NCBI GenBank assembly: GCA_031264605.1
Contig: JAISDQ010000141.1
Location: 1-17,491 of the forward strand
Origin: Synergistaceae bacterium
GTDB lineage: Bacteria > Synergistota > Synergistia > Synergistales > Synergistaceae
Direction: 5' to 3'
DNA: 17,491 bases
Program-made: the position numbers and the translations under genes
In this document: piece by piece, positions 1 through 7,195 of the stretch
How positions within the stretch are numbered: the stretch's first letter is position 1
How the letters are laid out: each line of letters opens with the position of its first letter
Notes under the pieces: generated by a model
Told to the model about the DNA's origin: nothing
The model's input: only the letters and a program-made list of their open reading frames with translations
Databases searched by the model: none

Positions 1-191
1 TTGTGAACCGAATTCTTGTTGAGTCCAATGATTCTGGCTATTTTCTTGTCGCCATCACCATCGGATGCCATCAGGAGTATCCTTGCCCGTTGTACCCGCC
101 TAGCCTCTTCTGTCCTCGACTTACTGAGCCGTATCAGCCTCTCTTTCTGTTCGTTGGTTAACTTTACTGGTCTTGTCCTGATCATTGCCAT
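1..191 (-). CDS. IS630-family transposase, N-terminal fragment (cut by window edge)
   Basis: Read on the minus strand from ATG at 191-189, this open frame runs off the left edge of the window (63 full codons seen). The product begins MAMIRTRPVKLTNEQ and continues with a basic, Arg-rich helix (RRVQRARILLMASDG) and a helix-turn-helix ending KKIARIIGLNKNSVH. That layout is typical of the DNA-binding N-terminus of IS630/Tc1-like transposases; the DDE catalytic domain would lie outside the window. AAGGAG at 205-200 sits 8 bases before the ATG, which supports this start. The upstream 192-300 stretch is AT-rich and should contain one end of the element, but I could not identify a terminal inverted repeat or the TA target duplication. 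The plus-strand open frame over the same bases is a shadow. Family assignment is by pattern from the N-terminus only. Confidence 0.72.
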   Translation of the reverse strand, partial: MAMIRTRPVKLTNEQKERLIRLSKSRTEEARRVQRARILLMASDGDGDKKIARIIGLNKNSVH

Positions 192-435
192 ATTCCCATC
201 TCCTTATAATACGATGGGAGTTTTATATCACATCATTAATTATTACGCTAGCTATTTGCAGAATGATCTACTAGGCAACGCTTGATTGTGTTGGCTGAAG
301 GACGAGTCTGACAATATTTCCGTAAGGCCGGCCGTAAATAAGGAGGATGGCTGTGCCGTATTCAGGCTTCAAATTTCAAATTGGCAGGCCCCTAACTTTA
401 AATTGTTGATATAATTTCGGCGGAGGATATTGACG

Positions 436-2043
436 ATGCCGAAACCGCCCAAACTGCCGATCGGAATACAGACGTTCGAGAGACTGCGAGAAGAAGGCTA
501 TCTTTACGTCGATAAGACGAAATACCTTGTCGACCTGATCGATAACGGCAAATTTTATTTCCTCTCTCGCCCGCGGCGTTTCGGAAAATCTCTCACAATC
601 TCCACGTTCGACGCGTTGTTCTCAGGCAAAAAAGAATTGTTCAGGGGCCTCGCCGCGGAATAGTTTTTCGAACGGCCCGATAGCGGGCCGCATCCCGTGA
701 TAAGGCTCGACATGAGCGAAGTATCGGCAAACGAGGGACGGGAGTCCCTGTTCTCGCGCATGATGATGATTCTCGAACGAAACGCGGAAAGACACGGCGT
801 CGAATTTCGCGGAACGTCGCCCCAGGAAGCGCTGGCGCGGCTCATCTGGGACGTTTCGGCGGCAAAAGGCCCGGCGGCCGTTTTGATCGACGAATACGAC
901 AGCCCGCTGCTCGACGTTTTCGACAATCACGATAAATCGGCGTCGATACGTGAGATTATGCGCGATTTTTACAAACAGATAAAAGCCGCCGACGAACGCC
1001 TCCGTTTCGTTTTCATCACGGGAATCTCGAAATTCTCGCGCATGGGAGTCTTTTCCGCGATGAATAACCTTACCGATGTCTCGGTGGATAAGAAATACGG
1101 TACGATGCTCGGTTACACGGAAGAAGAACTGATTGCGGATTTCTCCGCGCATATCGACGCGACGGCGGAGGAGATGAATATCGAACGCGGCGAACTGCTG
1201 TCGCGCGTTAAAGATTATTATGACGGTTTTTCATTCGACGGCGTCGCGCGGCTGTACAATCCGTATTCGGCTCTGTATTTTTTCCAGCGCCGGGATTTTT
1301 TGAATTACTGGTTCGAGAGCGGTACTCCGTCGTTTATCGCGAAATATATGAAGGACAGGAACCTTACGGTCGAGCAGTTCAGGGGAACGGGAGCGTCGAA
1401 GGACTTCGCCGTCTCGCCAGGGGAGATAGAAAACTCCTCGGCGGCGGGCTTCCTCTATCAGTCCGGCTATCTCACCCTGCGGCCCGGAACGTCTGACGAC
1501 TATTCGCTGGATTATCCGAACCGCGAAGTCCTGGCCTCCATGTCACGGTTATTGACCGAGAATATTTTTTCGGCTTACAATGAACCGGGTTCTTACAGAA
1601 ACCTCATTTTGAGATGCCTCGCCGACGGGGACGCAGAGGGCGTTATTGAACAATTCAACAGGCTTCTCTCCGCCATTCCTTACGACGATTTCGCGGGCGC
1701 GGCGCGGGCCAGCGTGAAGGAACACGGTTACAAATTCTCACCGATCGAATGGCTTTACCGCTCCACTTTGCTCGCTTATCTCCGAGGCCTGGGCGTGAAA
1801 GTCGAGGCGGAGCTTCACAGCGGCCGCGGGCGCGCCGATATGGTCGCTGCCCATAAAAACCGCGTCTGGGTAATGGAACTCAAAATCGCGCGTGACGGAG
1901 ACGACTCGTCTCGCCTCGCCGACCGCGCGCTCGCCCAGATTGCCGAAATGGGTTACGCGAAACGATACTCCAACGCGGTCATGCTCGGCATGGCAATCGA
2001 CGACGCGAAGCGGAGCATAACCGAATACAGGGCGCAAAATTGA
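436..2043 (+). pseudogene. AAA-ATPase-like / PD-(D/E)XK nuclease-superfamily gene interrupted by an in-frame amber codon
   Basis: This is one continuous reading frame of 535 sense positions apart from TAG at 661-663 (codon 76). The first part (PKLPIGIQTFERLREEGYLYVDKT) and the P-loop variant RPRRFGKS at residues 45-52 match the AAA-ATPase_like family often annotated as 'ATP-binding protein'. After the stop, in the same frame, come FFERPDSGPHPVIRLDMS, a Walker B segment AVLIDEYDSPLLD (about 148-160), the sensor-like FITGISKFS, and a C-terminal nuclease-like motif with D467 (GRADMV) and E481/K483 (MELKI). The stop replaces what is probably Lys or Trp, one base change away, and separates the P-loop from Walker B. 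ATG at 436 lies 9 bases after GGAGG (422-426) and is preferred over TTG at 430. The downstream part could restart at GTG 697 but has no visible ribosome site. Likely inactive unless TAG is read through. The biological role of the family is not firmly established. Confidence 0.82.
2002..2038 (+). repeat. Direct repeat copy 1 (3' end of the ATPase-like gene)
   Basis: These 37 bases encode DAKRSITEYRAQ at the C-terminus of the ATPase-like gene. They recur at 3046-3082 in the same orientation with a single mismatch (G2010 against A3054). Sequence either side of the two copies is unrelated. Copy 1 is followed by AAT TGA, giving the ending RAQN-stop. The repeats bracket the exporter gene on the minus strand. 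Confidence 0.9.
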
Positions 2044-2069
2044 ATAAACTCTCACAAGTATCTAATTTT

Positions 2070-2969
2070 TCATCCTGTATTTTTCTTGTTGCGTAACGCT
2101 CCATACAATCTCTCTCCGAAGTTAAATATAAAAACGCCTGATAAAATCATCCCCCCTCCAACTATTGTCGATGGCTCCGGAACTTCATCAGCGATAATGA
2201 ATCCCAATACGCTCGTTAAAAATGGCGTAATAAACATATAGTTGCTGACCTGCGATGTTTGTTCCGCTTTTGCTAAAGCCCTCGACCATGCGGCATAGGC
2301 AATCGCGCTTGAGAATACGCCAAGTACAGCGAGGTAAAACCATTGAATGGCGGGGGCGTTTGAAGCTTCTTTTACGGAAACTGGGAGAAAAATGGCAAGG
2401 AGTATTGTACCAAAGAAAATACTGAATGCGGAAGTCTGCAACGCCGAATAGGTTTTTGTCAGTTTACGCTGCAACAGATTATAAAGGCAAAGAGCCAGAG
2501 CCGCGAGAAACAACCAAAACAGTCCCATGTTAATGGACAAAACGCCATTCATCAATGTCAGAACGGCTGCCCCCGCAAACTCGATTGCGATAGCCAGCCA
2601 TTGAATATAACTCATCTTTTCTTTATAAACGGCTCTCGCAATCAAAGCGGTAAGTACGGGAGCAGTGGAAATCACAATACTGCCCGTAGAAGCCGTAACT
2701 GTTTTTTGCCCCTGGTTAAACGCGATCATATAAAAGAAAAAACCAAGCGCCCCCGCAAGCATAAACCACGGTAAATCTTTTTTGCGCGGCAATTTTATTT
2801 TACTTATTACAGCGACAATTATAAGAACGCAGGATGCGATAAAATATCTGAGAAAGCCTAAAGAGAAGGCCGTAAAATATCGCAGCGCCAATCTCGTCAG
2901 CACATAGGCAAATGACCAAAATATAATTGTAATCATCGCGTAAATGTGGAAGTCGTTTTTTACTTTCAT
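2070..2969 (-). CDS. EamA-family (drug/metabolite transporter superfamily) permease
   Basis: The 299-residue product is almost entirely hydrophobic and splits into two similar halves (about 10-145 and 150-290), giving the ten membrane helices expected of EamA transporters. Helix 1 begins YAMITIIFWSFAYVLTRLAL. A conserved first-half stretch is FNQGQKTVTASTGSIVIST followed by APVLTALIA, and the second half has SSAIAYAAWSRALAKAEQTS before FITPFLTSVLGFIIADE. Both resemble family-typical positions. The tail is short and basic (LRNKKNTG). The start ATG has GAGGC about 7 bases upstream. It is transcribed towards the ATPase-like gene, with only 26 bases between their stop codons, and its bases are plainly more AT-rich than the cobalamin genes, which suggests separate acquisition. 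It sits between two copies of a 37-base repeat. Substrate is unknown; family members export amino acids, nucleosides or other metabolites. Confidence 0.9.
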   Translation of the reverse strand: MKVKNDFHIYAMITIIFWSFAYVLTRLALRYFTAFSLGFLRYFIASCVLIIVAVISKIKLPRKKDLPWFMLAGALGFFFYMIAFNQGQKTVTASTGSIVISTAPVLTALIARAVYKEKMSYIQWLAIAIEFAGAAVLTLMNGVLSINMGLFWLFLAALALCLYNLLQRKLTKTYSALQTSAFSIFFGTILLAIFLPVSVKEASNAPAIQWFYLAVLGVFSSAIAYAAWSRALAKAEQTSQVSNYMFITPFLTSVLGFIIADEVPEPSTIVGGGMILSGVFIFNFGERLYGALRNKKNTG

Positions 2970-2991
2970 ACGCTCGCCTCATTTCAGGCTT

Positions 2992-3020
2992 AATGTATTG
3001 TCAAATACCCATACCGTCAA
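2992..3020 (-). promoter_or_regulatory. Probable sigma-70-type promoter of the EamA gene
   Basis: On the minus strand TTGACG (3020-3015) is followed after exactly 17 bases by TACATT (2997-2992). Transcription would start near 2985, leaving a leader of roughly 15-20 bases. A short inverted repeat GCCT-N6-AGGC (2990-2977) overlaps the ribosome-binding GAGGC and might affect translation. Confidence 0.6.
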
Positions 3021-3045
3021 GACGTATTTAAAATAGCTTCGCCAT

Positions 3046-3093
3046 GACGCGAAACGGAGCATAACCGAATACAGGGCGCAAACCGGCGGCTGA
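3046..3093 (+). pseudogene. Orphan 3'-end fragment of an ATPase-like gene (direct repeat copy 2)
   Basis: Read in frame, 3046-3093 encodes DAKRSITEYRAQTGG followed by TGA, the same C-terminal sequence as the ATPase-like gene ending at 2043 but with a different last few residues. No matching sequence precedes it: 3001-3045 carries the exporter promoter region. It is therefore a remnant, either of a second family copy or of the original 3' end displaced when the exporter segment arrived. The first 37 bases are the second copy of the direct repeat. Confidence 0.8.
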
Positions 3094-3143
3094 ACGCTAT
3101 AAAAAATTCCGCCGGACATTTCGTAAATATCGAATCTTTGAGT

Positions 3144-3149
3144 TATAAT
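3144..3149 (+). promoter_or_regulatory. Candidate -10 element of the cobalamin operon promoter
   Basis: A perfect TATAAT lies in an AT-rich stretch 23 bases before the start of the riboswitch P1 stem. The position where a -35 box is expected (about 3120-3126) has only a poor match, so an activator or weak basal promoter is possible. Transcription from here would begin near 3156 and give a leader of about 300 bases before the TTG of cbiC. Confidence 0.45.
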
Positions 3150-3171
3150 TTTTAACGTAAGATTTGTACCG

Positions 3172-3358
3172 CCGCGGCGCACAGGGAATCCGAGAATCAT
3201 CGGAGCGGCCCCGCCACTGTAACCCGGACAAAACCGCATCGAGCCACTGAAACTTTTTCGAGTTTCGGGAAGGCGCGGGAGTAGGAAGATGGGCAGCCAG
3301 GAAACCTGAGCCGCGGCAGACATCGGCGGTATTATGCCTGCGCGGGCGGGCGCCGCGG
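3172..3358 (+). promoter_or_regulatory. Cobalamin (AdoCbl-type) riboswitch
   Basis: The conserved core of cobalamin aptamers is present in order: AGGGAATCCG (3183-3192), CGGAGCGGCCCCGCCACTGT (3201-3220), GAGCCACTG (3241-3249), a small AAACT/AGTTT hairpin, GGGAAGGCGCGGGAGTAGGA, and the B12 box AGCCAGGAAACCTG (3295-3308). The ends close with a nine-base-pair P1 stem, 3172-3180 with 3350-3358. Length (187 bases) and location directly upstream of corrin-ring genes agree. In this family corrinoid binding stabilises P1 and switches off expression; here an intrinsic terminator follows, so control is probably by transcription attenuation. The 3' strand of P1 (3353-3358) and 3362-3364 can instead pair with 3388-3396, a candidate alternative stem, although it overlaps the terminator by only one base. 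Confidence 0.95.
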
Positions 3359-3395
3359 TTGTGGTAAAAGGGTCGGACATTGGCTCTCCACCGCG

Positions 3396-3433
3396 GGCGT
3401 TCAGCCGAAGAATATTCGGCGGACGCCTTTTTT
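3396..3433 (+). terminator. Intrinsic terminator downstream of the cobalamin riboswitch
   Basis: The left arm 3396-3409 (GGCGTTCAGCCGAA) pairs with the right arm 3415-3427 (TTCGGCGGACGCC) through 13 base pairs, with one bulged A and one G-T pair, around a GAATA loop. Six T residues (3428-3433) follow at once. It ends 19 bases before the cbiC start, the usual place for riboswitch-controlled termination. Confidence 0.9.
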
Positions 3434-3452
3434 ATGGGAAGGGGGATCGAAG

Positions 3453-4079
3453 TTGACAGCGCAGGTCAGAGGATATGATACCGACCCTTCGAGTATCGAG
3501 GAACGCAGCTTCGGGATAATCAGGAGCACCCTGTCGTCTTACGCGATAGATCCGTCGTTGATGGACATCGCCGTGCGCGTGGTGCATGCCGGCGCGGATT
3601 TCACGCTGGCGAGCCTGCTCGAAGCCGGAAACGGCGCCTTGAACGCAGCCAAAAGCGCTTTGTCGCGCGGAGGCGTGATTTTCTGCGATGTCGGGATGCT
3701 CGAGTCGGGCATCTCCCGCGGGGAGTGCAAACGCCTGAACCTGACGCCGAAATCTTTCATTCACGACGACGAAGTGATGGAAATATCGTCGCGCGAGGGC
3801 GTGACGCGCGCTATGGCGTCCGTCGACAAGGCTTTGGAGGAAGGCGTGCGTATTTTCGCGTTCGGCAACGCGCCGACGGCTCTCTTTCGCCTGTTGGAGC
3901 GAGCGAAGGAAGGTTTCGCCGTTGATTTTGTCTGCGGCATGCCGGTAGGTTTCGTCGGGGCGGCCGAGAGCAAGGCGCGTCTTGCCGCTTCCGGGATCCC
4001 GTCGGTGACGCTGCGCGGGCCGAGAGGCGGGTCGGGATTGTGCGCGGCCTGCGTGAACGCGCTTCTGCGGATGGTATGA
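3453..4079 (+). CDS. cbiC: Cobalt-precorrin-8 methylmutase CbiC
   Basis: CbiC moves the methyl group from C11 to C12, turning cobalt-precorrin-8 into cobyrinic acid, the last ring-forming step before amidation. The 208-residue product has the family length. It contains VRVVHAGADF with the catalytic His at residue 45, the glycine-rich VIFCDVGMLESGI, and FGNAPTALFRLLE followed by VCGMPVGFVGAAESK, all hallmark CbiC segments. The start is TTG at 3453, preceded by GGGGGA at 3441-3446; no in-frame ATG occurs before residue 37, which would remove part of the fold. It is the first gene after the riboswitch and terminator. cbiK follows after a 44-base gap with its own ribosome site. Confidence 0.95.
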   Translation: MTAQVRGYDTDPSSIEERSFGIIRSTLSSYAIDPSLMDIAVRVVHAGADFTLASLLEAGNGALNAAKSALSRGGVIFCDVGMLESGISRGECKRLNLTPKSFIHDDEVMEISSREGVTRAMASVDKALEEGVRIFAFGNAPTALFRLLERAKEGFAVDFVCGMPVGFVGAAESKARLAASGIPSVTLRGPRGGSGLCAACVNALLRMV

Positions 4080-4123
4080 ATCGGTGATGATATCGGTTTG
4101 TTCCGTGGAAGGGGGCATATGTG

Positions 4124-5026
4124 ATGAAGTATTTGAATTGCGCGTTACTGATTTTGGCCGCGGTGGTTTTTGCGGCGGGCGCGGCTTGCGCGTTTCCGAT
4201 AGGGAGTTCCGTGGAAAATCCTAAAAAGGGAATACTGGTAGTCGCCTTCGGCAGCAGCATGCCGGAGGGTGAAGCGTCCATCGAAGCGGTGGCGGACGCG
4301 GTGCGAAAAGCGTATCCTGACGTGGAGACCCGCGTCTCTTACACGTCGAGGATAATCATGCGCAAGATAGCGCGCGAAAACGGCAAGATAGTGGACGAAC
4401 CGGCGGTGGCTCTGGCTAAAATGGCCTACGAAGGGTTCACCGACGTCGCTGTGCTTTCGACCCACATCATACCGGGCGAGGAGTACGACGATTTGAAAGC
4501 GGTCGTCGACGGATTCAAGGCCATGAGCGCAAACGCTCCGAAGGCGGGATTTCGGTTTATAGAACTTTCGTCGCCGCTGCTCTCCGGAGCTGCTGATTTT
4601 GAGCGGCTGGCCGGCGTCCTCGCCGACACTTATTCCGAACAGACGAAGAAGGGGGCGTTCGTCTTCGTGGGGCACGGAACGCACCATTTCGCCAACGCGG
4701 CCTACGGAACGCTTCAGTTCGCGCTGTGGGAGAAATCCCCCAACTTTTACGTCGGGACGATCGAGGGATTGCCGTCGTACGACGACGTCGCGTCAAGGCT
4801 GAAGACGGCGAAGGTCAAAAATGTCTGGATAGCTCCCGCCATGCTGGTAGCCGGCGATCACGCGCACAACGACATAGCCGGCGAGGAGCCCGATTCATGG
4901 AAATCGATGCTCGAAGCGCAGGGTTACAAGGTGACGCCCGTTCTCGAGGGTTTGGGACAAAACGCGGCGGTGCGCACCCTCATACTGGATAAGCTGCGCG
5001 AAGCCTGGGGCGGTTTCAAGCCGTAA
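4124..5026 (+). CDS. cbiK: Sirohydrochlorin cobaltochelatase CbiK, exported (CbiKP-like) form
   Basis: CbiK inserts Co(II) into sirohydrochlorin, the committing step of the anaerobic pathway. Conserved features, numbered from ATG 4124: FGSSMPEGEASI near the N-terminus, H114 in STHIIPGEEYDDL, the HGTHH cluster at 184-188, E214 in GTIEGLPSYDD, and GDHAHNDIAGEEPDSW (about 244-259). Ahead of the enzyme is a typical signal peptide: a short basic start, a hydrophobic run LLILAAVVFAAGA, and an ACA-F cleavage site near residue 23. This resembles the periplasmic chelatase known from Desulfovibrio vulgaris. ATG 4124 is 8 bases after GGAAGGGGG; GTG 4121 is an alternative. A second possible start, GTG 4211 behind AGGGAG (4201-4206, 4-base gap), would give a cytoplasmic enzyme without the leader. 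No other chelatase is seen in the window. Confidence 0.93.
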   Translation: MKYLNCALLILAAVVFAAGAACAFPIGSSVENPKKGILVVAFGSSMPEGEASIEAVADAVRKAYPDVETRVSYTSRIIMRKIARENGKIVDEPAVALAKMAYEGFTDVAVLSTHIIPGEEYDDLKAVVDGFKAMSANAPKAGFRFIELSSPLLSGAADFERLAGVLADTYSEQTKKGAFVFVGHGTHHFANAAYGTLQFALWEKSPNFYVGTIEGLPSYDDVASRLKTAKVKNVWIAPAMLVAGDHAHNDIAGEEPDSWKSMLEAQGYKVTPVLEGLGQNAAVRTLILDKLREAWGGFKP

Positions 5027-5035
5027 TTTACGCCG

Positions 5036-5075
5036 ATAAACTCCGGCTTCCTCTCAGGTTGCCGGAGTTTATTTT
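5036..5075 (+). terminator. Strong intergenic hairpin after cbiK
   Basis: A perfect 12-base-pair stem, 5036-5047 (ATAAACTCCGGC) with 5061-5072, encloses a 13-base loop and is followed by TTT then CC. It begins 10 bases after the cbiK stop. The short T-run makes it a weak or partial terminator, or a stabilising/processing hairpin between cbiK and the binding-protein gene; either would set lower or separate expression downstream. Confidence 0.6.
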
Positions 5076-5120
5076 CCACAAAATTGTCCACCAAATGGGC
5101 ATAACCGCGGGGGAATTCTT

Positions 5121-6101
5121 TTGAAATTATCGCCGGTATTAAAAAAAACAGTGGGTTGGCAGGGTAAAAAATATAAAAAAACACTGATATTTTTTTTATT
5201 GTTTTTATTATTGCCGGGCAAGCCATCGTATGTAAACTTCGCGGACGCCCTGGAAATAACGGATGATCTCGGCGGCGCCGTGGTTTTGGAGCGTCCCGCC
5301 GCGCGAATAGTATCGCTTTACGCCGGACATACGGAAAATCTGATAGCGATAGGGGCCCTTGGCTCCATAGTCGCCGCGGGGCAGGGTGCGGAAGGGCTGA
5401 GCCCCGATATTCCGCTTCTCGGCTCGAAACCCGGCGTCGAACAGATAGCGGCGCAGAGGCCCGATATAGTGCTCACCAGGCCGATGATGGCCCGCTCTCA
5501 GGAACCTCTCTACGAAGCGCTCGGCGGTTTTGGAATAAAAGTAGCGGCGCTCGATCCCCCCGAATGGGATAAATTTCCCGATTATATCGCGTTGCTGGCC
5601 CAAATAGCCGGCATCGCCGGCGACGTGAAAAAAAACGCCGCCGACGCCATGAAAGCCGACGCCGAGCCGGGCGGAGAAAAATTGCGTGCCTTTCTGGTGA
5701 CGAACGGCAGAACCATGGCGACGTGCACTCCCGATTCATGGGCGGCCCATATAATGGAGCTGGCGGGCCTGGAAAACGCCGCGCGCGGGGCGGTTCCGCT
5801 ATCGGAAGGAAGCGTGCTGTCCGCTTTCGGCGCCGAAAGACTTCTCGCGACGGATGACGAAATTGATGTTATTCTATTGCAGCAGGGAGCGATGAATACC
5901 GTCCGGGCGGAAGATTTCGTCCGGGATATGCGGTTCGCGTCCCTCAAAGCTGTTTTGAACGGAATGGTCTTCGACGTGCCTGAGGCGGACATATCGCGTC
6001 CGTCGCTCCTGAGGCTGCAGAACGGAGCGGCGCGGAAACTGCGCGATCTGGTGACGAAGCGGGAGGTATCCGGATGCATGAACAAAACGAAGCCGAACTG
6101 A
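5121..6101 (+). CDS. Periplasmic substrate-binding protein, BtuF/FecB-like (cobalamin, haem or metal-chelate uptake)
   Basis: The 326-residue product has a basic N-terminus (KKYKK), a hydrophobic core TLIFFLLFLLL (21-31) and a probable cleavage after ADA (43), so it should be exported. The mature part matches the PF01497-type binding-protein fold: LEITDDLGGAVVLERPAARI, SLYAGHTENLIAIGALGSIV, the helix-capping KPGVEQIAAQRPDIVL and a second lobe with TPDSWAAHIMELAGLENAA. The start is TTG 5121 behind GGGGGAA; GTG 5151 is in frame but has no ribosome site and would leave a shorter leader. The 3' end overlaps cbiD by 28 bases. No partner permease or ATPase gene is present. Given its place in the operon, a corrinoid or cobalt ligand is reasonable but unproven. 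Confidence 0.82.
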   Translation: MKLSPVLKKTVGWQGKKYKKTLIFFLLFLLLPGKPSYVNFADALEITDDLGGAVVLERPAARIVSLYAGHTENLIAIGALGSIVAAGQGAEGLSPDIPLLGSKPGVEQIAAQRPDIVLTRPMMARSQEPLYEALGGFGIKVAALDPPEWDKFPDYIALLAQIAGIAGDVKKNAADAMKADAEPGGEKLRAFLVTNGRTMATCTPDSWAAHIMELAGLENAARGAVPLSEGSVLSAFGAERLLATDDEIDVILLQQGAMNTVRAEDFVRDMRFASLKAVLNGMVFDVPEADISRPSLLRLQNGAARKLRDLVTKREVSGCMNKTKPN

Positions 6102-7195
6102 CGACCGGTTTCACCACCGGGAGCGCCGCGGCGGCCGCCGCGGTGGCCGCCGCGCGTTTTTTGTTCGACAAGAGCTGCGGGACCGTGGTTTTGAGCTTGC
6201 CCGGAGACAAGGAAATAATCATCCCCGTTACCGGATGCCGCAGAACGGACGAGGGGGCGGAGGGCTGGATAACCAAGGACGCCGGCGACGACCCGGACGT
6301 AACGCACGGGGCCGTGATAGTGGCCGAGGTGAAGATTTCGGATGAAAGCGGAATCACGATTTTGGGCGGAAGCGGCGTCGGGGTCGTCACCAAACCGGGG
6401 CTACTCGTGCCTCCGGGCAAGGCCGCGATAAATCCGGGCCCCATGGCGCTCATTCGAAAATCGCTCGGGCAGGTTCTCCCGCAGGGAATGGGGGCGAGAG
6501 TGACCATATCCATCCCCGGCGGGGAGGAACTGGCGAAACGCACTTACAACCCGCGCCTCGGTATAATAGGCGGGCTTTCCATCCTAGGCACCACGGGGAT
6601 AGTGTCTCCCATGAGTTCCGACGCGATAATCGGCACGATAAAAAGCGAGCTGTCGGTGCTGAAGGCAACCGGCGCCAGCATAGTCTGCCTCGTTCCGGGA
6701 AACTACGGGCGCAGGATGGCGATGCTGCTTGGAATTCCCGAGAGCATGATAGTGAATATAAGCAATTTTGCCGGGGAATCGTTCGGCATGGTCGGCAACC
6801 TCGGTTTCGAGAAGCTGATACTTATAGGGCAGATAGGGAAATTCGCGAAACTGTCCGCCGGTTCCCTCGACACGCACAGCGTTAAAAGCGACGGGCGGCT
6901 CGAGGCGATAGCCGCATACTCGGCGCTTCACGGCGCGACGAGCGAGGATGTCAGGGAAATTCTCGACAGTTCCATGGCGGACGAGGTCGCAACGAGGATA
7001 TCCCACACCGAATGGGGCCTGGCGGCGTTGAATGAACTGGTGTCCCGAATAGTGCGGATCGCTCTTCTCGGGGCGACGGGCATATCGGATTGCGCATGCC
7101 TGACGTTTTCCCTGCCGGACAGGGAACTGGCCCGCACCGATAACCTCGATGGCCTGATACGCGAGATAAAGGAGAATATGGAAGAACTCCGGTGA
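6074..7195 (+). CDS. cbiD: Cobalt-precorrin-5B C1-methyltransferase CbiD
   Basis: CbiD methylates C1 of cobalt-precorrin-5B using S-adenosylmethionine and is specific to the anaerobic route. The 373-residue product opens with LTTGFTTGSAAAAAA (9-23), matching the family N-terminal motif, though the usual Cys in that motif is replaced by Ala. It also has GGSGVGVVTKPGLLVPPGKA followed by AINPGP, then LGIIGGLSILGTTGIVSPMS, and a Gly-rich C-terminal half with NFAGESFGMVG and LIGQIGKFAKLSAGSLDTH. Length agrees with the family. ATG 6074 is 7 bases after GGAGG (6062-6066), inside the 3' end of the binding-protein gene. The stop overlaps the cbiET start as GTGA, so the two are probably translationally coupled. 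Confidence 0.95.
   Translation: MHEQNEAELTTGFTTGSAAAAAAVAAARFLFDKSCGTVVLSLPGDKEIIIPVTGCRRTDEGAEGWITKDAGDDPDVTHGAVIVAEVKISDESGITILGGSGVGVVTKPGLLVPPGKAAINPGPMALIRKSLGQVLPQGMGARVTISIPGGEELAKRTYNPRLGIIGGLSILGTTGIVSPMSSDAIIGTIKSELSVLKATGASIVCLVPGNYGRRMAMLLGIPESMIVNISNFAGESFGMVGNLGFEKLILIGQIGKFAKLSAGSLDTHSVKSDGRLEAIAAYSALHGATSEDVREILDSSMADEVATRISHTEWGLAALNELVSRIVRIALLGATGISDCACLTFSLPDRELARTDNLDGLIREIKENMEELR

Noticed and set aside
16..285. Plus-strand open frame of 89 codons
   Set aside because: The opposite strand encodes a convincing transposase N-terminus with a good ribosome site; the plus-strand product resembles nothing and extends past the element's start.
192..435. Promoter with TATAAT at 410-415 for the ATPase-like gene
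   Set aside because: The -10 match is good, but no -35 lies at a workable distance (the nearest, TTGGCA at 381-386, is 23 bases away), so it is not listed as a feature. Nothing else was recognised in this stretch beyond AT-rich sequence that should include the end of the transposable element.
661..663. TAG as a pyrrolysine codon
   Set aside because: Nothing in the window supports it: no pyl genes or suppressor tRNA are seen, and pyrrolysine is known mainly in methylamine methyltransferases. Kept only as a point to test.
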